From the NCBI GenBank assembly GCA_026214975.1, contig JAOBSW010000100.1:124001-188000 (forward strand): a stretch of DNA of 64,000 nt, in the 5' to 3' direction. This stretch comes from Gentiana macrophylla. Lineage: Eukaryota > Streptophyta > Magnoliopsida > Gentianales > Gentianaceae. The notes beneath the pieces are model-generated. The model was not told the DNA's origin. It made no database searches and worked only from the letters and a program-made list of their open reading frames with translations. Shown here piece after piece: positions 22,985 to 35,100 of this stretch. Each line of letters starts with the position of its first letter. The stretch's first letter is position 1. The translations under genes were made by a program, and so were the position numbers.

Positions 22985-24016
22985 TTAGTCTTTGTAGAGC
23001 CGTTGTCTTCTTGACGCTTTGTTGTGGTGCTCCCTATAAGCCGCCTTGACTAGTCCCAAAGTTTCTCTTGTTCCCAACAACCATCGTAGCCCTCTTCTAA
23101 AGGTCTCGACTTCCAAAGCTTTATTCAAGAGCTCGCCATATTCTTTGTTTGTAAATCCCAACATGCCTCGATTGATTTCATAGGCCAAGCCTTCCTTGTA
23201 AAGAGCCATCTTTCTTTCCTCCACTTTCATCAACTCGGGGTAGAACCGCCCCAATTCGTTGAACTTATTGGTGTACTGGGTCACTGTGTACTGAGTACCT
23301 TGCTTAAATTTCAAAAACTGACTTGCCTTATCAGCTTGCACCGTAGCCGGAAAGTATTCGTTGTAAAACATAGCCTTAAAACCTTCCCAGTCCGTAATCT
23401 TCCCGTTACCGCTTTGAATGGCATCGATCCATGCTTCTGCTGCGCTAGGAGGAAATCGATCGCTAATCGTGCCATTTTCGCCTCCGGGACATGTATATTC
23501 CTCGCAAGCCTTTTCAAAACCTCTCAGCCATTCTTCTGCCTTCATATGCTCCACATTTCCATAAAAGTTTTCAACTCGATTCCTTCTTAACCGTGTGTAC
23601 CAATCTACAACTAGTGCTTGCTCAAAAGCCGGTCTGACTGGTGGGTAAACCGGTGGGTAACCATAAGGCATCATCCGGTGGGTATCTTTATTCGGAGAGG
23701 TAAGCCGGATACGCTTGAGATACTGGTGCCGGTAAGGATAGTATCCTTGAGGTAAACCGATGAGGCCGTGGAGGGTACTGGGGTTGATGAAAACCAAAGG
23801 TGGGTAACCAATGCCTTGTTGATGATCAAGGCGTGGTGAAGGTGGTACGGTAGGTTGAGGAGCATGCCCTACAGGAGGAGGGTAAAAGGCCTGCTGCTGC
23901 TGAGGATACACAGGTGGATAAACACTTGTTGGTGGAGGGTACACGCTAGCCACAGGTGGTGGTACATAGCCAGCTGGGATATCACTTACCATGGTGAATC
24001 GAGCCGAACTTCCCAC
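22985..24016 (-). CDS. Gag capsid region of the chromovirus
   Basis: The proline- and tyrosine-rich N-terminus (YPPPTSVYPPVYPQQQQAFY) is followed by the retrotransposon gag block (AEEWLRGFEKACEEYTCPGG, WEGFKAMFYNEYFPATVQAD, TQYTNKFNELGRFYPELMKV). The N-terminal start lies further upstream in another frame (about 24200). Compared with the second copy (15637-16996), frame differences concentrate where one copy has CTG or CAG and the other does not. Confidence 0.8.
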   Translation of the reverse strand: MGSSARFTMVSDIPAGYVPPPVASVYPPPTSVYPPVYPQQQQAFYPPPVGHAPQPTVPPSPRLDHQQGIGYPPLVFINPSTLHGLIGLPQGYYPYRHQYLKRIRLTSPNKDTHRMMPYGYPPVYPPVRPAFEQALVVDWYTRLRRNRVENFYGNVEHMKAEEWLRGFEKACEEYTCPGGENGTISDRFPPSAAEAWIDAIQSGNGKITDWEGFKAMFYNEYFPATVQADKASQFLKFKQGTQYTVTQYTNKFNELGRFYPELMKVEERKMALYKEGLAYEINRGMLGFTNKEYGELLNKALEVETFRRGLRWLLGTRETLGLVKAAYREHHNKASRRQRLYKD

Positions 24017-24300
24017 GTGCCATCGTGGAGGTCGTTCTCGATGTGGTCGGGTGACAAACTCGATGAGACCTCGGTGACGGTGTCGCCGTATGAGGTGGTG
24101 GTGATAAACTCTGCTTTGGGTTAGGGTATCGGTCTCACTACACCACCCCTACAACCGGCACGGGACTTTCCCTCGAACTCGGAAGACTCGCACCCGCTCC
24201 AGGTCCTCGTGAACACCATCCTCGATGATCAAGAAAACCAGGACGTTACTAAAAGATCTAAAAAGCTTATCTTAAAAGAAAGGAAGTCTAAAGGACGCTT

Positions 24301-24312
24301 CTCTCGATACCA
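24301..24312 (-). other. Primer binding site of the full chromovirus copy, altered
   Basis: Minus strand reads tggtatcgagag, where the other copy and the initiator tRNA-Met complement have tggtatcagag: CAG has become CGAG. Confidence 0.7.
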
Positions 24313-24314
24313 AC

Positions 24315-26471
24315 CGTAACGCCCGCTTCTCGGACACCGAGTCCTTATCCGGAACGAAGCGCTCGCACGTATAAAATAAAGTAAATTCACTTTATACGTA
24401 AGCCCTACTACGTCGTATCAAATTTAAGCAAACGGAAGCAAAAACTCGGGTATAAAATTTCTAAATATTTAAGAATAGAAAAAGGAAATCTAAAAGCGGA
24501 AATGTAAATTTATTACATTCGAGAAAATACGAAAATCCCAAAAGAAAAGTACTACGCGTCTCGAAAGACCAAAAGTCTACCTCACGATATCAAAAGTAAT
24601 CCAAGAATATACGTAAAGCAGTAAATAAAAGTCTTCAACGAGCGTCGTCAAACGTCGTCGTCGAACTCCTCCTCGAAAACCTGTTCGTCTTCTCATCCCC
24701 AAACACACAGAAAACAATGCATTTGAGGTAAGTACAACGTACTCAATAAGAAAGAGAAGCTATGACATCAACTACAATTTATAAGGAAAAGATACTTAAT
24801 TTGATTTGTTATTTATGTGAGACTGACTCAATCTAGGGTTCACTTCATGCTCATCAACATGTTGTGACTAATCTGTTTTAACTTAACCTATCTATGTTAC
24901 AACCGCACTCAAAGGGCACTACGCAGCATCCACCTTAGCGTAATCCCTCCGCACTTAGGGTTTTCTTTGACCACGGAGTTATTCCACCTCAGGGACACTC
25001 TTTTGCAACATATCAGTGGATCACACCAACATCCACGAAGTCTAGAAAAGGTAGACTCCGATAGCACGCGCGTCTCAGCAGAGTCCCTCTGTACTTAGGG
25101 TCATTGACCTACAGAGATCCTCCACCTTCAGAGGTAGCACATGCATCGCGATTTAGCCTGGTGCCTAGCCAAGAGGGACATGTTGTTTAATCTTTTACTA
25201 GTCAAGTACGTTGGTTATTAGGGTGATTAACTAGCCACCTAAGTGTTTTCAAATAATCTCCCTCACACAAACTACTCTCTTCCTAGACCACTAGACACGG
25301 ACAAGTCCTAGCAATTTACATGACATTGATGAATACTAACTCATCAAAGCACAAGCCTATCACGCTCTTCCGACGGATCCGAACTTCAACTCCCTTTAAG
25401 AGTACATTCGGTGTTTTAACTGAACGAATCAGAAGCTCAATTCAGGCTTGTTCAAGGTTATACAGTATTAACCTATCACGTTTAGAGGTTTCATAAAGCT
25501 AAATCATGCTTACAAGGCTATACAACGACCAACCAAGGAAAAAGGGCAAAAATAAGCTGAGCGCCCGCTTAAGGCTCTGGACGCCTGTCGAACCTTATTG
25601 GACGCCCGTCAAAGATGGACGCCCGTCCACTATGCCTGACGCCCGCCCACGTAAAAACGATTTCAATCTCGAATGTAAAACAAGACTTAACGCTCGTCTG
25701 GAGAGACACCAGGACGCTCGTCGAAATGTGCCCAAGTAGACGCCCGTCGCCCAGAGAGGCCAGGCGCTCGTCCACCTGGGTTCGACTAGAACCCTAAACC
25801 TTCATCATACGATTTCCAAAACGATTCCAAACCGAACAAGCAGAAGAAGAACGACACATAAAAGCTCACGAAAATTATGTCTAAACATACCATGGCACCT
25901 ATGATCAATAACCAATCCATAAACCCATCAATCTAGCATCAAAACACCCTACAATTTCATCTAAACCTTATAAAGGACAATTGAGATCATAGGGATAGTT
26001 TTCTTACCTATTTGCAGCCGGAGAACCGATCGTAACCTCAACAAAACTCGCAGCTTTGCCCACCAAAGCGGTATCAAGGCGATGCTTTCCTCACGGCGAT
26101 TCTAATGCTCCCGTCCGATCTGAAAACAACCAAGAATCGCCTCGGTTATTGGTGAAACCTTCCCAACCTCAATTCTCTCCTTGAATGCATGAAGAGAGAG
26201 GGGAGAACGTGGCTGCTTTTTTTTTTTAACAAAGTTATAGGGATCATCGGTCAAGTTTTCCTTTAAATACCATTCCCATAAAACCTTAATTTTCCTTAAT
26301 TGCCCCAATTACCAAAAATCAGCAATTCCCTTTTAATTTATATACATGTTGTCGAAAATACATATATATAAAATCAACAAAATACTTAACTCCATTAAAA
26401 GAAAAATAATAATAATATTTCGTTTTCGCAAAATGACACGTCTGCCCTTTCCCGAAAATCGGAATATTACA
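24315..26471 (-). mobile_element. 5' LTR of the chromovirus, 2157 bp
   Basis: Begins on the minus strand at 26471 with tgtaatattccg and ends at 24315 (ggcgttacg, with TG...CA weakened to TG...CG). It is collinear with 17080-19243 apart from small indels. It abuts non-retroelement sequence (gtgttgtatatagg) at 26472. Confidence 0.9.
25560..25770 (-). promoter_or_regulatory. Tandem GACGCCCGTC motifs in the 5' LTR
   Basis: Motif starts on the plus strand at 25560, 25580, 25601, 25618 and 25638, then looser copies at 25689, 25713, 25739 and about 25763. The first block is spaced 17-21 bp. Confidence 0.5.
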
Positions 26472-26657
26472 GTGTTGTATATAGGCTTATCTTTGACAAC
26501 ATGTTTTAATCCTCACTTCATTGATTAACCCGCCTCTGCGTGAGACTGAACCTATGCTTACTTGGTAGGTTTAATTGCTTACATTAACTTGTTAATGTTA
26601 GCAACACTTCTGCAACCCAACTTTTTAATTCTTATTACTGTGCTATATTACATTTAG

Positions 26658-28632
26658 GTACAATGATCACGTTGAAGAAATTAGTCAGTTGATTCATGGA
26701 GAAGCTTATAAGTCAACTGACATTCTCCTTCCACCTCCTTCTGCAGCTGACATTGTTCAAGTGAAACCTGCATCAACATCAAAGGAAACAGTGTGTAACA
26801 CATATATTCTTGCATTTTAGCACTTTTGAGTTTTATTTTTATTTTTATTTTTATTTGTTATAACTTGAACTTATGTTAATCATGCAGCTTAAGACTGCAT
26901 GGGTCTCAGCAACTATTCATCTGATGCCAGCACAAAGTAAGCTTTGGCACACTGTCTGTGATAAGTGTAAAAAAACAGTAAATCTCCCTGTTGGATCGGA
27001 TCTCACATGTACGTTTTGCAAGCAAGAAATGAATGTTGAACCAAGGTAGGTTAACAATTAATTTATTGTTTTGTAAAAGCCAGCTAATTTGACTCGAACA
27101 ATAACGTGGGTTAGAGTTCATATCGACGATTTTTTCTTGATTCGGGATTTTCAAGTATAGTGTCTGGAGGTTTGATTAATGTCTTCTTCAGTTGAGGTTT
27201 AGGATTTTAATTACTTTTGTAAACCCCTGTCAGTGAACCTCTGTTAATGAAGTTAATTACTTTGCAAGGATGGCAAATACATATGGAGCTGTGAAATTTA
27301 GCATTTTTGTTAGATTTACTTAATTAAACCAAAGTGGTTCTGCTTATGTTCTTTTTTCTTTTCCTTTTTTGTATTTGATTAAGATTCATGTTTTTTGTTT
27401 CTTTTTTAGGGGTAAGAATCATGTTTCAGTGTTATTGTTCATATATTCTGTATAATCTCTCATGATAACCATGACTAGGGGTGTAATTGAGTTGAGTTGA
27501 ATTAATACTCTCTAGGCCTTAAGTTTGACTCGATTAAATTTACTTGCGTTCGAACTCGGTCGAATCATTAAAAGACAGGATCGAATTCGATTCGTGAAGT
27601 ACTCGATACAATTTGGTTCGGCTCGTGAACTAAATTATTTTTTAGAATTAATTATTTTCTTATGAAGTATGCTAAGATCAGGTTCGATTCGTTTTCCTTA
27701 TACATGTGCCATGTTCATGTTTTCCTAAATGATGTTTCCGGGACACTATCCGCCACGCTGTTCTCGACAACTGCAGAGAAATTCATAGGCTACACCGCTT
27801 TCGAGCTGTTTCAAGCGGCTGAAAAGGTATTTTTATACTTTGTTAAATAACATACTTTGTTGCTACACATTTAGCTCTAAAAAATACAATTAAAATGGTC
27901 AGCTGCATCAACATCAATTGAAACCTGAATCAAAATCGTTCCTTTGCTTTTGTTCTTTTTATCCTACATTTTTTAATATGAAAAATCTGTGCTACCTTCA
28001 ACATTCATAACAGTTTGAGATATATAAATAGTTGTCACCTCTGGCTACATCTAACTATAACTGTTACTATTTTCCATAGAATGCTCCACTGAATGATGAC
28101 ATTGCAAGAAAAATAGACAAGAAGCGAGTGATGTGCTTCCTAAAGGATTATGATAGATCCTTTGAAAGTAGGTTTGAAAGAACATTCCCAGTTGTAGCGC
28201 TGTATGTTGAAGATGAAGCAGATTCTTGGACAAGCAGATGAACCTTCCATTCTTGCTGATGCTACAGCTGCACCAAACCTTCAAGAATGTGCATCAGCCA
28301 CTGGTGAAAAGGAGAAACAATTAGTCAGTCCATCCACAAAAAGGGTGATCGATGAAATAGCAACAACCGTTGGTATGGAACAAGGAACATTCTCATCAGC
28401 TACTGTGAAAAGAGGCATTGTATTTGATGACCGCTCTGTTGAAACCGAAGATACGCTTGGTGAGAAAGTACCTTCTCCTACCCATGAAACCGTTGAACAT
28501 GTTTCCGGTTTAGAAACCCCGGTGAAGAAATTGAAGAATGTGCACTCCTGCCAAGTAAGCAGAAGAGAAAAACATTTGTGTTGTGCTTTTGTGCCATGCC
28601 AAGCATCCCCTATGGTATATATTAAGTTCCTG
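26658..28632 (+). pseudogene. Replication protein A 70-kDa-like, 5'-truncated
   Basis: Four exons join in frame with GT-AG introns: 26658-26790, 26888-27045, 27682-27826 and 28080-28241. They encode a zinc-ribbon (WHTVCDKCKKTVNLPV, then LTCTFCKQEMNVEPR) followed by an OB-fold segment (HVFLNDVSGTLSATLFSTTA, EKFIGYTAFELFQAAEK), the layout of the C-terminal DNA-binding domain of RPA1. The frame stops at 28239, but a +1 frame (28204-28632) continues as a plausible acidic, lysine-flanked tail, so a frameshift is likely. The N-terminal OB folds are missing to the left, where the chromovirus begins. Plant Helitrons often encode RPA-like proteins, and a Helitron-type 3' end lies downstream at 30786 in the same orientation. 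Confidence 0.7.
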
Positions 28633-28639
28633 TAGTTCT

Positions 28640-29040
28640 AAGTAATCAAAGCACTTACAGGTTGATGTAAGTCAACCTAATGATATAATTTCTGATGATT
28701 TACCCCATTTTCTAATGCAATTAGCGATATTTTGACATCAACTTGAGCAATTTGAATGATGACTGGAACCATATTTTGTGTACATAGAATTTGCAGAAAA
28801 CCATGTTTTTAGTTGTATTATATTGGTTATTATCCGATTTTGTTATCAGATTTACACGTGGTATCTTTGTGTCTATTTTTGCAGCACAGATATCACGGTT
28901 GGGAGTGTGGATTCTGACCTCAGGGTGACTTTTGATTCTTTTGTGATGATTTTTTGTGATCTGGCAAGGATTTCAGCCCACGAGGACTATTTGATACACA
29001 TTAGAGGGTTCAATCCAAGCCAGCCGGGAGAATAAAATTA
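28640..29040. other. Intergenic or intronic sequence, nothing recognised
   Basis: AT-rich sequence after the RPA-like tail; an 85-codon open frame here has no recognisable domain and a hydrophobic start consistent with chance. Confidence 0.4.
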
Positions 29041-30325
29041 TGATTTTGTGATTTTATACACTGATGACCTGCGCCATGTCACATGACCTGAGTCACGGAG
29101 TAGTTGGGCATTTAATGCAGATGTCATTCAGCCAGCTACCACAACTGGACGTGACGCGCGCCAAGAAGCTTTGACCTGCGCCACTAGTGCAATTTTGGGC
29201 GTGACGCGCGCCAAGATGGAGTGACGCGAGTCAAGAGTGCAAAGTCAGCAAGAATTAATCCTTTTTATTCTTCCAATCACATTATTAGCAAAAACACACT
29301 TCATCTTCTCCAACTTTTCCATCTCGCAGGCACCATTCACCCCAAGGCTCTTATAGCCGAATTTTAGTAGAAATTAGCACTTGATTTTGATTGTAACCCT
29401 TAAGGATTCTAGTTTAGCCTTGATTTCTTGTTTGAAGTTTAACACACTAGTGTTAGCCTCATTAAAGCTTTTGAGGTTGGATGATGAACACCAACTCGAA
29501 TTTCACCATTTGAAGTGGTAATCTTTAATCTTTATTATCATTCATTGTTCTTATGTTTATGAATTTTAATCTTGAGATGATTATGTCTCAGACATGAGTG
29601 GCTAGGTTTTTCTAGCCAAGATTATTATGTTGTAGTTTTAGTTTATCCTCTTGTGATTGATTGGGAATGATTGTTTGTGTTGTTAGTTTTGATTTTTGTG
29701 AAGCTTTGCCTACTTGTATTGTATTGATTGCTTGCATTAGAGTAATTGCCTAGTGTTAGCATTTACACGCTTAACGGATACCGAACGGAGATGTTAGGCG
29801 TGGGAAGAGGTAGAGTGAACCGGAAGGTAAAATCGACCTCTTGTAGGCATTCGATTTCTTATCCGGGATTGTTGGCTTTGCCATTGCATTCACGGGTGTA
29901 GCATACCGAATCATTAGGTTTAGGGCACTAGACCAAGGAGGAGGTAGAGAGCAATTTCATTCACTTTCATGATGAGGGGAATTGCTTGTTTAGAGTGCAC
30001 CATTTCACACTTTTGAACACGAATGGTAGGAAGGTAGGAAGTCGTTCCCATGATGTTGCAAGAGGATAGCTAGGCTACGCATTATCTGGGTTAGCTTCTT
30101 TTATAATTTATCATCTTTGTTATTTCAGCACTTTATTTATGCAATTGATTAATCTTTCAATAAATTGCGACCTAGATCGAAGTAATATAGACTTTTTGGT
30201 GTGTAACCTCATAAGTGTGTGTTCACCGAGGAGACGACCTTGACTCACCAAACTAGACTACAGTCGACCCGGTACACTGCCGGTTAGATTGGACCTCTAG
30301 GATTTGGCCATCAATATTATAGCCA
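29041..30325 (+). mobile_element. Athila/Tat-like LTR remnant
   Basis: The segment has the style of a long Tat/Athila-lineage LTR: a GC-rich motif block (29065-29232), a putative transcription start zone with C/T-rich leader (about 29290), repeated 'accggaagg' blocks, and an end resembling the sequence before a primer site (gacccggtacactgccgg, then ggttagattgg). No primer site, partner LTR or target duplication could be fixed, so both ends are approximate. Confidence 0.45.
29065..29232 (+). promoter_or_regulatory. TGACsyGCGYC motif array with 20/30-bp spacing
   Basis: TGAC starts at 29065, 29084, 29152, 29172, 29202 and 29222 (gaps 19, 68, 20, 30, 20). Two copies read gtgacgcgcgccaag exactly; others read tgacctgcgcca, tgacctgagtca and tgacgcgagtcaag. 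The motif differs from those in the other LTRs but has the same spacing. Confidence 0.45.
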
Positions 30326-30750
30326 TTAGTCGTTATTCTATTGACGATTAATGGTTTTAGCTAATATGTAACCATGTTTTTTTGTTCATTGTAAAATAGT
30401 TGTACTTCTCTCTACCCTTTTCCGGGAAACTTTATCATTTTGGATGTAATATTTTGTTTCTATTGTAACCGATGCTTGGGACTCATGGTTTTATTATGTA
30501 TTTATGGTATGGTTTTATTATGTATTTATGGTTACTATTGCGCTACTACTGCTTAAGTTTATTCATATGTTTTATTCCATTGTTCATCTATTTCTTTAGT
30601 GTCTGGTAGACATACCAAACCATTGTGTCCAGTACCTCCTTAGTGTCTTTCGTAAATAGCAAAGCATTATATTTACATATCATACATCTACACTTTTGTT
30701 AGGAATATAATCAAACACCCCATCTAGCTCGGTATCCAACTGTACGGGGC

Positions 30751-30786
30751 ATGTCGTGCCTTGCACGACATACCTTGCTACACTAG
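30751..30786 (+). mobile_element. Helitron-type 3' terminus
   Basis: A perfect 9-bp hairpin, atgtcgtgc/gcacgacat with loop ctt (30751-30771), is followed 11 bases later by ctag (30783-30786) and a host T. This is the canonical Helitron 3' end. The sequence resembles the terminus at 56416-56445, so they belong to one family. The matching 5' end (A|TC) was not located; it may lie left of the chromovirus. Confidence 0.7.
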
Positions 30787-30869
30787 TATATCCATTAAGA
30801 GTCAAGAAGGTGTGCCCGCATGTTGCCACGTGACACCTTCTTGTCTTGACACGTGGCGAGTTTTTTTAA

Positions 30870-31200
30870 TTTTTTTTTCCTTTTTTTTTTCAAACCTATG
30901 TTTTTTTTATCAAGCATGTGCCGCTAGTAGTTTGTGCAGTAAAGGGTAAAAAATAAATGACCGACGGATTTAATAAAAGATCAACGTTTGTCGTTATCAA
31001 ATATCCGCGCCACGAAAATAGTCACCGCGCCAAGATTACTCTCGCGTTTTTTTTTTATTTTTTATCAAACCTTTGTGGCTTTCTTCTTTTTTTTTTTTTT
31101 TTTGAAATCAACCGTATGCCATTAGTAGTTTGTGCTGAAAAGGAAAAAAATAAAAATAAAAATAAAAAAAGGAAAGACCAACGGATTTCACGTTATGCTG
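30870..31200 (+). repeat. Diverged tandem duplication of about 190 bp
   Basis: T-rich runs followed by 'ctagtagtttgtgcagtaaaggg' and 'tgaccgacggattt' at 30925-30970 recur as 'attagtagtttgtgctgaaaagg' and 'agaccaacggattt' at 31120-31187. No gene seen. Confidence 0.5.
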
Positions 31201-31720
31201 TGTAGTGTACCAAATCACTATTTATATTCTTCAGACCGTTAAACACGTGTTTTTTTTTTCACTAAATGAATGAACACGAGATCACAACCGTATTCATTAA
31301 TGATAAGAAAGAGAAATGCCGTATAGAAAATGAGTATAACACATTTTCAAACATATTAATGATCTGGAAGCTAAGGCGTCCCGAGAGATTTGACCGTGTA
31401 GTTATAGTCCGCTTATTGTTTTTCTATAATGTTTCATTACGTAAAGTCGAAGCTAAAGGGATAGACTTTATGACATTGTTCTCCGATACATCGTATTGTG
31501 GTTTATTTTGTAGGTGAAAACTCCTAATAGGGCTGGAAGAAAAGTGATTCACAATCTTCACGTATCTAAGAAAGAGCTACCTCTTGCAGAGAATGTGATA
31601 TGTTTCCGTTGCTCTATTTGTATTGTGTCTTGAATTTGTTACGTTTTAAGCTTACGCAATTTATTTCATGTTGGGATATATTCTTTTGTATTATCGTTAA
31701 TAACGATTTATGTTGGGTCC

Positions 31721-31750
31721 GTCGTGCCATGCATGACTCACATTCACTAG
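31721..31750 (+). mobile_element. Second Helitron-type 3' terminus
   Basis: gtcgtgc-cat-gcatgac forms a 7-bp hairpin with one G-T position (31721-31737), followed nine bases later by ctag (31747-31750) and then T of an (ATT)n run. It is in the same orientation as the terminus at 30786, so one Helitron may be nested in, or be an alternative end of, the other. Confidence 0.5.
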
Positions 31751-31752
31751 TT

Positions 31753-31890
31753 ATTATTATTAGAAGGAAGAAAGACACAAACAGAGAGACCGTCAACCAA
31801 AAAGAAGGCTACAAAAAGCAATTAAATTTGAATTTAAATACATACAAAATACAACAAAGAAGGATACATATATCTGCTACTTCTCTCTAC
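31753..31890 (-). repeat. Repeat shared with the PPR gene 3' flank (copy 1)
   Basis: On the minus strand the sequence around 'tttgtagccttcttttt..ttgacggtc' and its (AAT)-type end match 62088-62225. It lies in the probable 3' UTR of the importin-like gene. Confidence 0.6.
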
Positions 31891-32103
31891 CTACTCAAAG
31901 TTTGCTGCTGCAGACAGACAGCATCGTCATCAAACATCGAAATACAAAGTATTTATTATTACAAGTTTACAACTACAACATCAATGAAAACTCTTGTTTT
32001 ATTTATTATTCAGCTCATAATCATATCCTCCAACACCTATCTAATAATCTTGTTTTATTTACACACACACACACTACATTTTAAATACTACAATAAGAAT
32101 TAT

Positions 32104-35100
32104 TCATGCCAATAAATGACTATTGCGCCAGACAGGAGTATGAAACAGATGAGGCCGATACTTCTGCACTAGGCCTTCAGCTTTATGTACAAGTGGATGG
32201 TCGTCGGTCATAGGAGTCAGATTCAGTAATAATATATCCCACCCCAGACTATAACCATCAATCATATTAGCATACTCGTTCTCGACCTCATCCTCTTCCT
32301 CCTCCTCATCCTCTTCCTCGTTCTCGACCTCATCTTCTTCCTCGTCCTCCTTGGCCTTGTCGGCCTTGGCCTCCCCGGCCCTCAAAATATTCTCAATTGC
32401 ATCAAAACATATTTTCAAAAGGTTTTCATCCTCATCCTCATGAGAGCAAGCGAAGACCAAAAACTCTAGACCGCCCATTTCAACCAGAGTGCTGACAACC
32501 AAATCAACGCAAAATGAACCAAGGATCAAAAAGCAGCCGCTATACATACGAGGATAATAACATATATCAAAAAGTCAAGTAGAAAATAAAGATATATATA
32601 ACTTAAAAAAAGAAGGGTACTACTACACGTACTCGATCTGATCAGATGAACCATATTCGGTAATCTTTGAAATAGCACATACAGCAGCTCTCACCAGAAG
32701 AACGTCGGTCGTCGTGGTAAAAAACCCATCGACTATAGGGGGCAATAATTTTTCTTTCACATGATCCTGCCATTATTCCAAGAAAAACGACAGCCCAGAA
32801 AAAATGAGTTTAAAATAAAAACAAAGAAAAGAAATGGGAGATTAAATTTATTGTAAACAGATAAGTTATATAGAACAAGGCCAATACCCATAACTCGCAA
32901 TCGCACCGCTCACAAGCAATGCGTGCAACCGTCCAGCAAGCGTCTTCCATGATGCATTCATCGTCTTCTCTACTCAGAAGTTTCACCAACCAAGAATCCA
33001 AGAGCTCGGTTTCGACAATTTTCTATACAAGGAAGGCAACCTCGTTAAAAACAGGACTTCATGATAAACATAACGATACAAATGATGCACCAAAAAGTAA
33101 ATATCTAAGCAGGCAAGGAGACACTCTACGGTGTCATTGTTAAACATTGTACTGGAACAAGACTTCGGGAGGGGTACCATATTTCATATAACAACAAATA
33201 CCTCCCTCATGCCTTTGCCTTTCAGGGAAACTCTAAAAACGGCTTTAAGTACATGATAGGTCAAATCTGGATTACAGCTTAAACTGAAAGAAAACATACG
33301 TAGACAAACAGAACAAGTCAGTGTACTCCAAAACAACAACAACAATAATAATAATACATACACAAATAAATTCATGTCACATACCGTGACAGTTACTCAC
33401 TTGCGGACAAGATGGAGAAGTTGATCTTGGATACCAGCACCAAAAGGGACTGCCAAGCACCTAGAAGGACAAGAAGCTAAGAAAGAAAGGGCTAAGCATA
33501 CTTGTCTCTGTGCCTCCGCATTCCCCGAGCTTAGAATACGCACCACTAAATTCTCTACACCCGTCTTCACATGCAAAAACAATTAAAAAAGACTCAACGA
33601 TCAGTCCATCACACACTGCATGACTGAGTCACATAACAACACAACATAACACAACACAAAGCAACCTGATCAGTGGACATCTTTGTGACCTTAGAAGTTC
33701 TAAGAGAAATAAATGTCAGAGTGCGAGCGACACCCTCCTGGAAGAAATTAGATAAGCAAGAGAATGAAAGACTCCAAAAACTGGTACTACTCAAGCGAAA
33801 AAGTGGCAAAAAAAACAGGATCATGAATATTTAAACCTTAACATGGGGAGGAACTTCAGTGAAAAGGAACCAGACACAAATGGCAGCAAGTTCTGACTTT
33901 AAAGCATCTTCAATATTCAAGTTTGAATCTGGTAACAAAGTCAATGATAAGAAAAAGGATATAAATTAGGTTAGCATTACAAGCATATAAATGACTTATA
34001 AACAGTTGGCTAGACAAAGTCCAGGAAAAACACCCATTGAGCTGAATTTCCGCAATAAAGACCAATCCTTTGTCTTAAATGTCTCAGCCATAGAAGGAAG
34101 AAACAACTCCAACTGAAATAACCAACAAGAATGTCAGAGCCCTTAAACAAGAGAAAAAACATGCCAAAAAGACAAACAACACTAGAGAACAAACAAATAG
34201 GCCACGAATAAAGACAGCTCAAGCATCCAAGCAAGTTACAAGGAAAATGAATGAATAAATACATAAAGCCTGCAAACAAATTCCAATCTCCTCAAGAAAG
34301 AAGAGAATACTGTTATTATCAATACCCTGGATGGAAAATGCCGCTCCTTGAGGAAGGAAGGAAGTTGCAGGTCCTTATCAGAGATGGAGATGGGCTTCAT
34401 GCGCCTCCCTCCGTCTATCTCCTCATCATCCACAAACTCCAGTGTATTTCCCATCGAGCTGAATGGAACGGTGTGTTTCAGCAGTAAAGACCAATCATGG
34501 GCCCTAAATGCCTCAGCCATTGAAGGAAGCAACCCCTTCAATGTAAACAACCAATAGGAATATTAGAGGCCTTAAAAAAGGGAAAACACGCCAAAACGAC
34601 AAACAACAACAGAGAACAAAGGAACAGGCCATGAAATTTCAACCATACGACCATACTTGCTCATCTCCCACACCTCAACGATGAAAATCAAACAATTGGA
34701 AACACACAAAAAAAAAAGACAAAATAATGTACAAACCCTCATATCTCTACCAAACAATCCCGTAATCCATGTAATCTACTGCAGACATCACTCATTAATT
34801 TCAACATAAGGAAAGATCAAGCATTGAAGCATATTACTAGGAAAATGAATAAATAAATACAAAAAGCCTGCAAACAAGTTCACCAATTACGTTGTTAGGT
34901 CTCTCCAATCTCATCAAGAAAGCAGAGAATACTGTCATTACCAATACCTTGGATGAAATATTCCGGTCCCTGAGGAAGGAAGGAAGCTGCAGATCCTTAT
35001 TAGTGATGGAGATGGGTTCCAGGGCCCACCCTCCTGCTTTCTCCTCATCATCCACAAACTCCATTGTATTTCCCATCGAGCTGAACGGAACAGTGTATTT

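Noticed and set aside
28778..29035. 85-codon open frame after the RPA-like gene
   Set aside because: Hydrophobic, no domain, no splice support.
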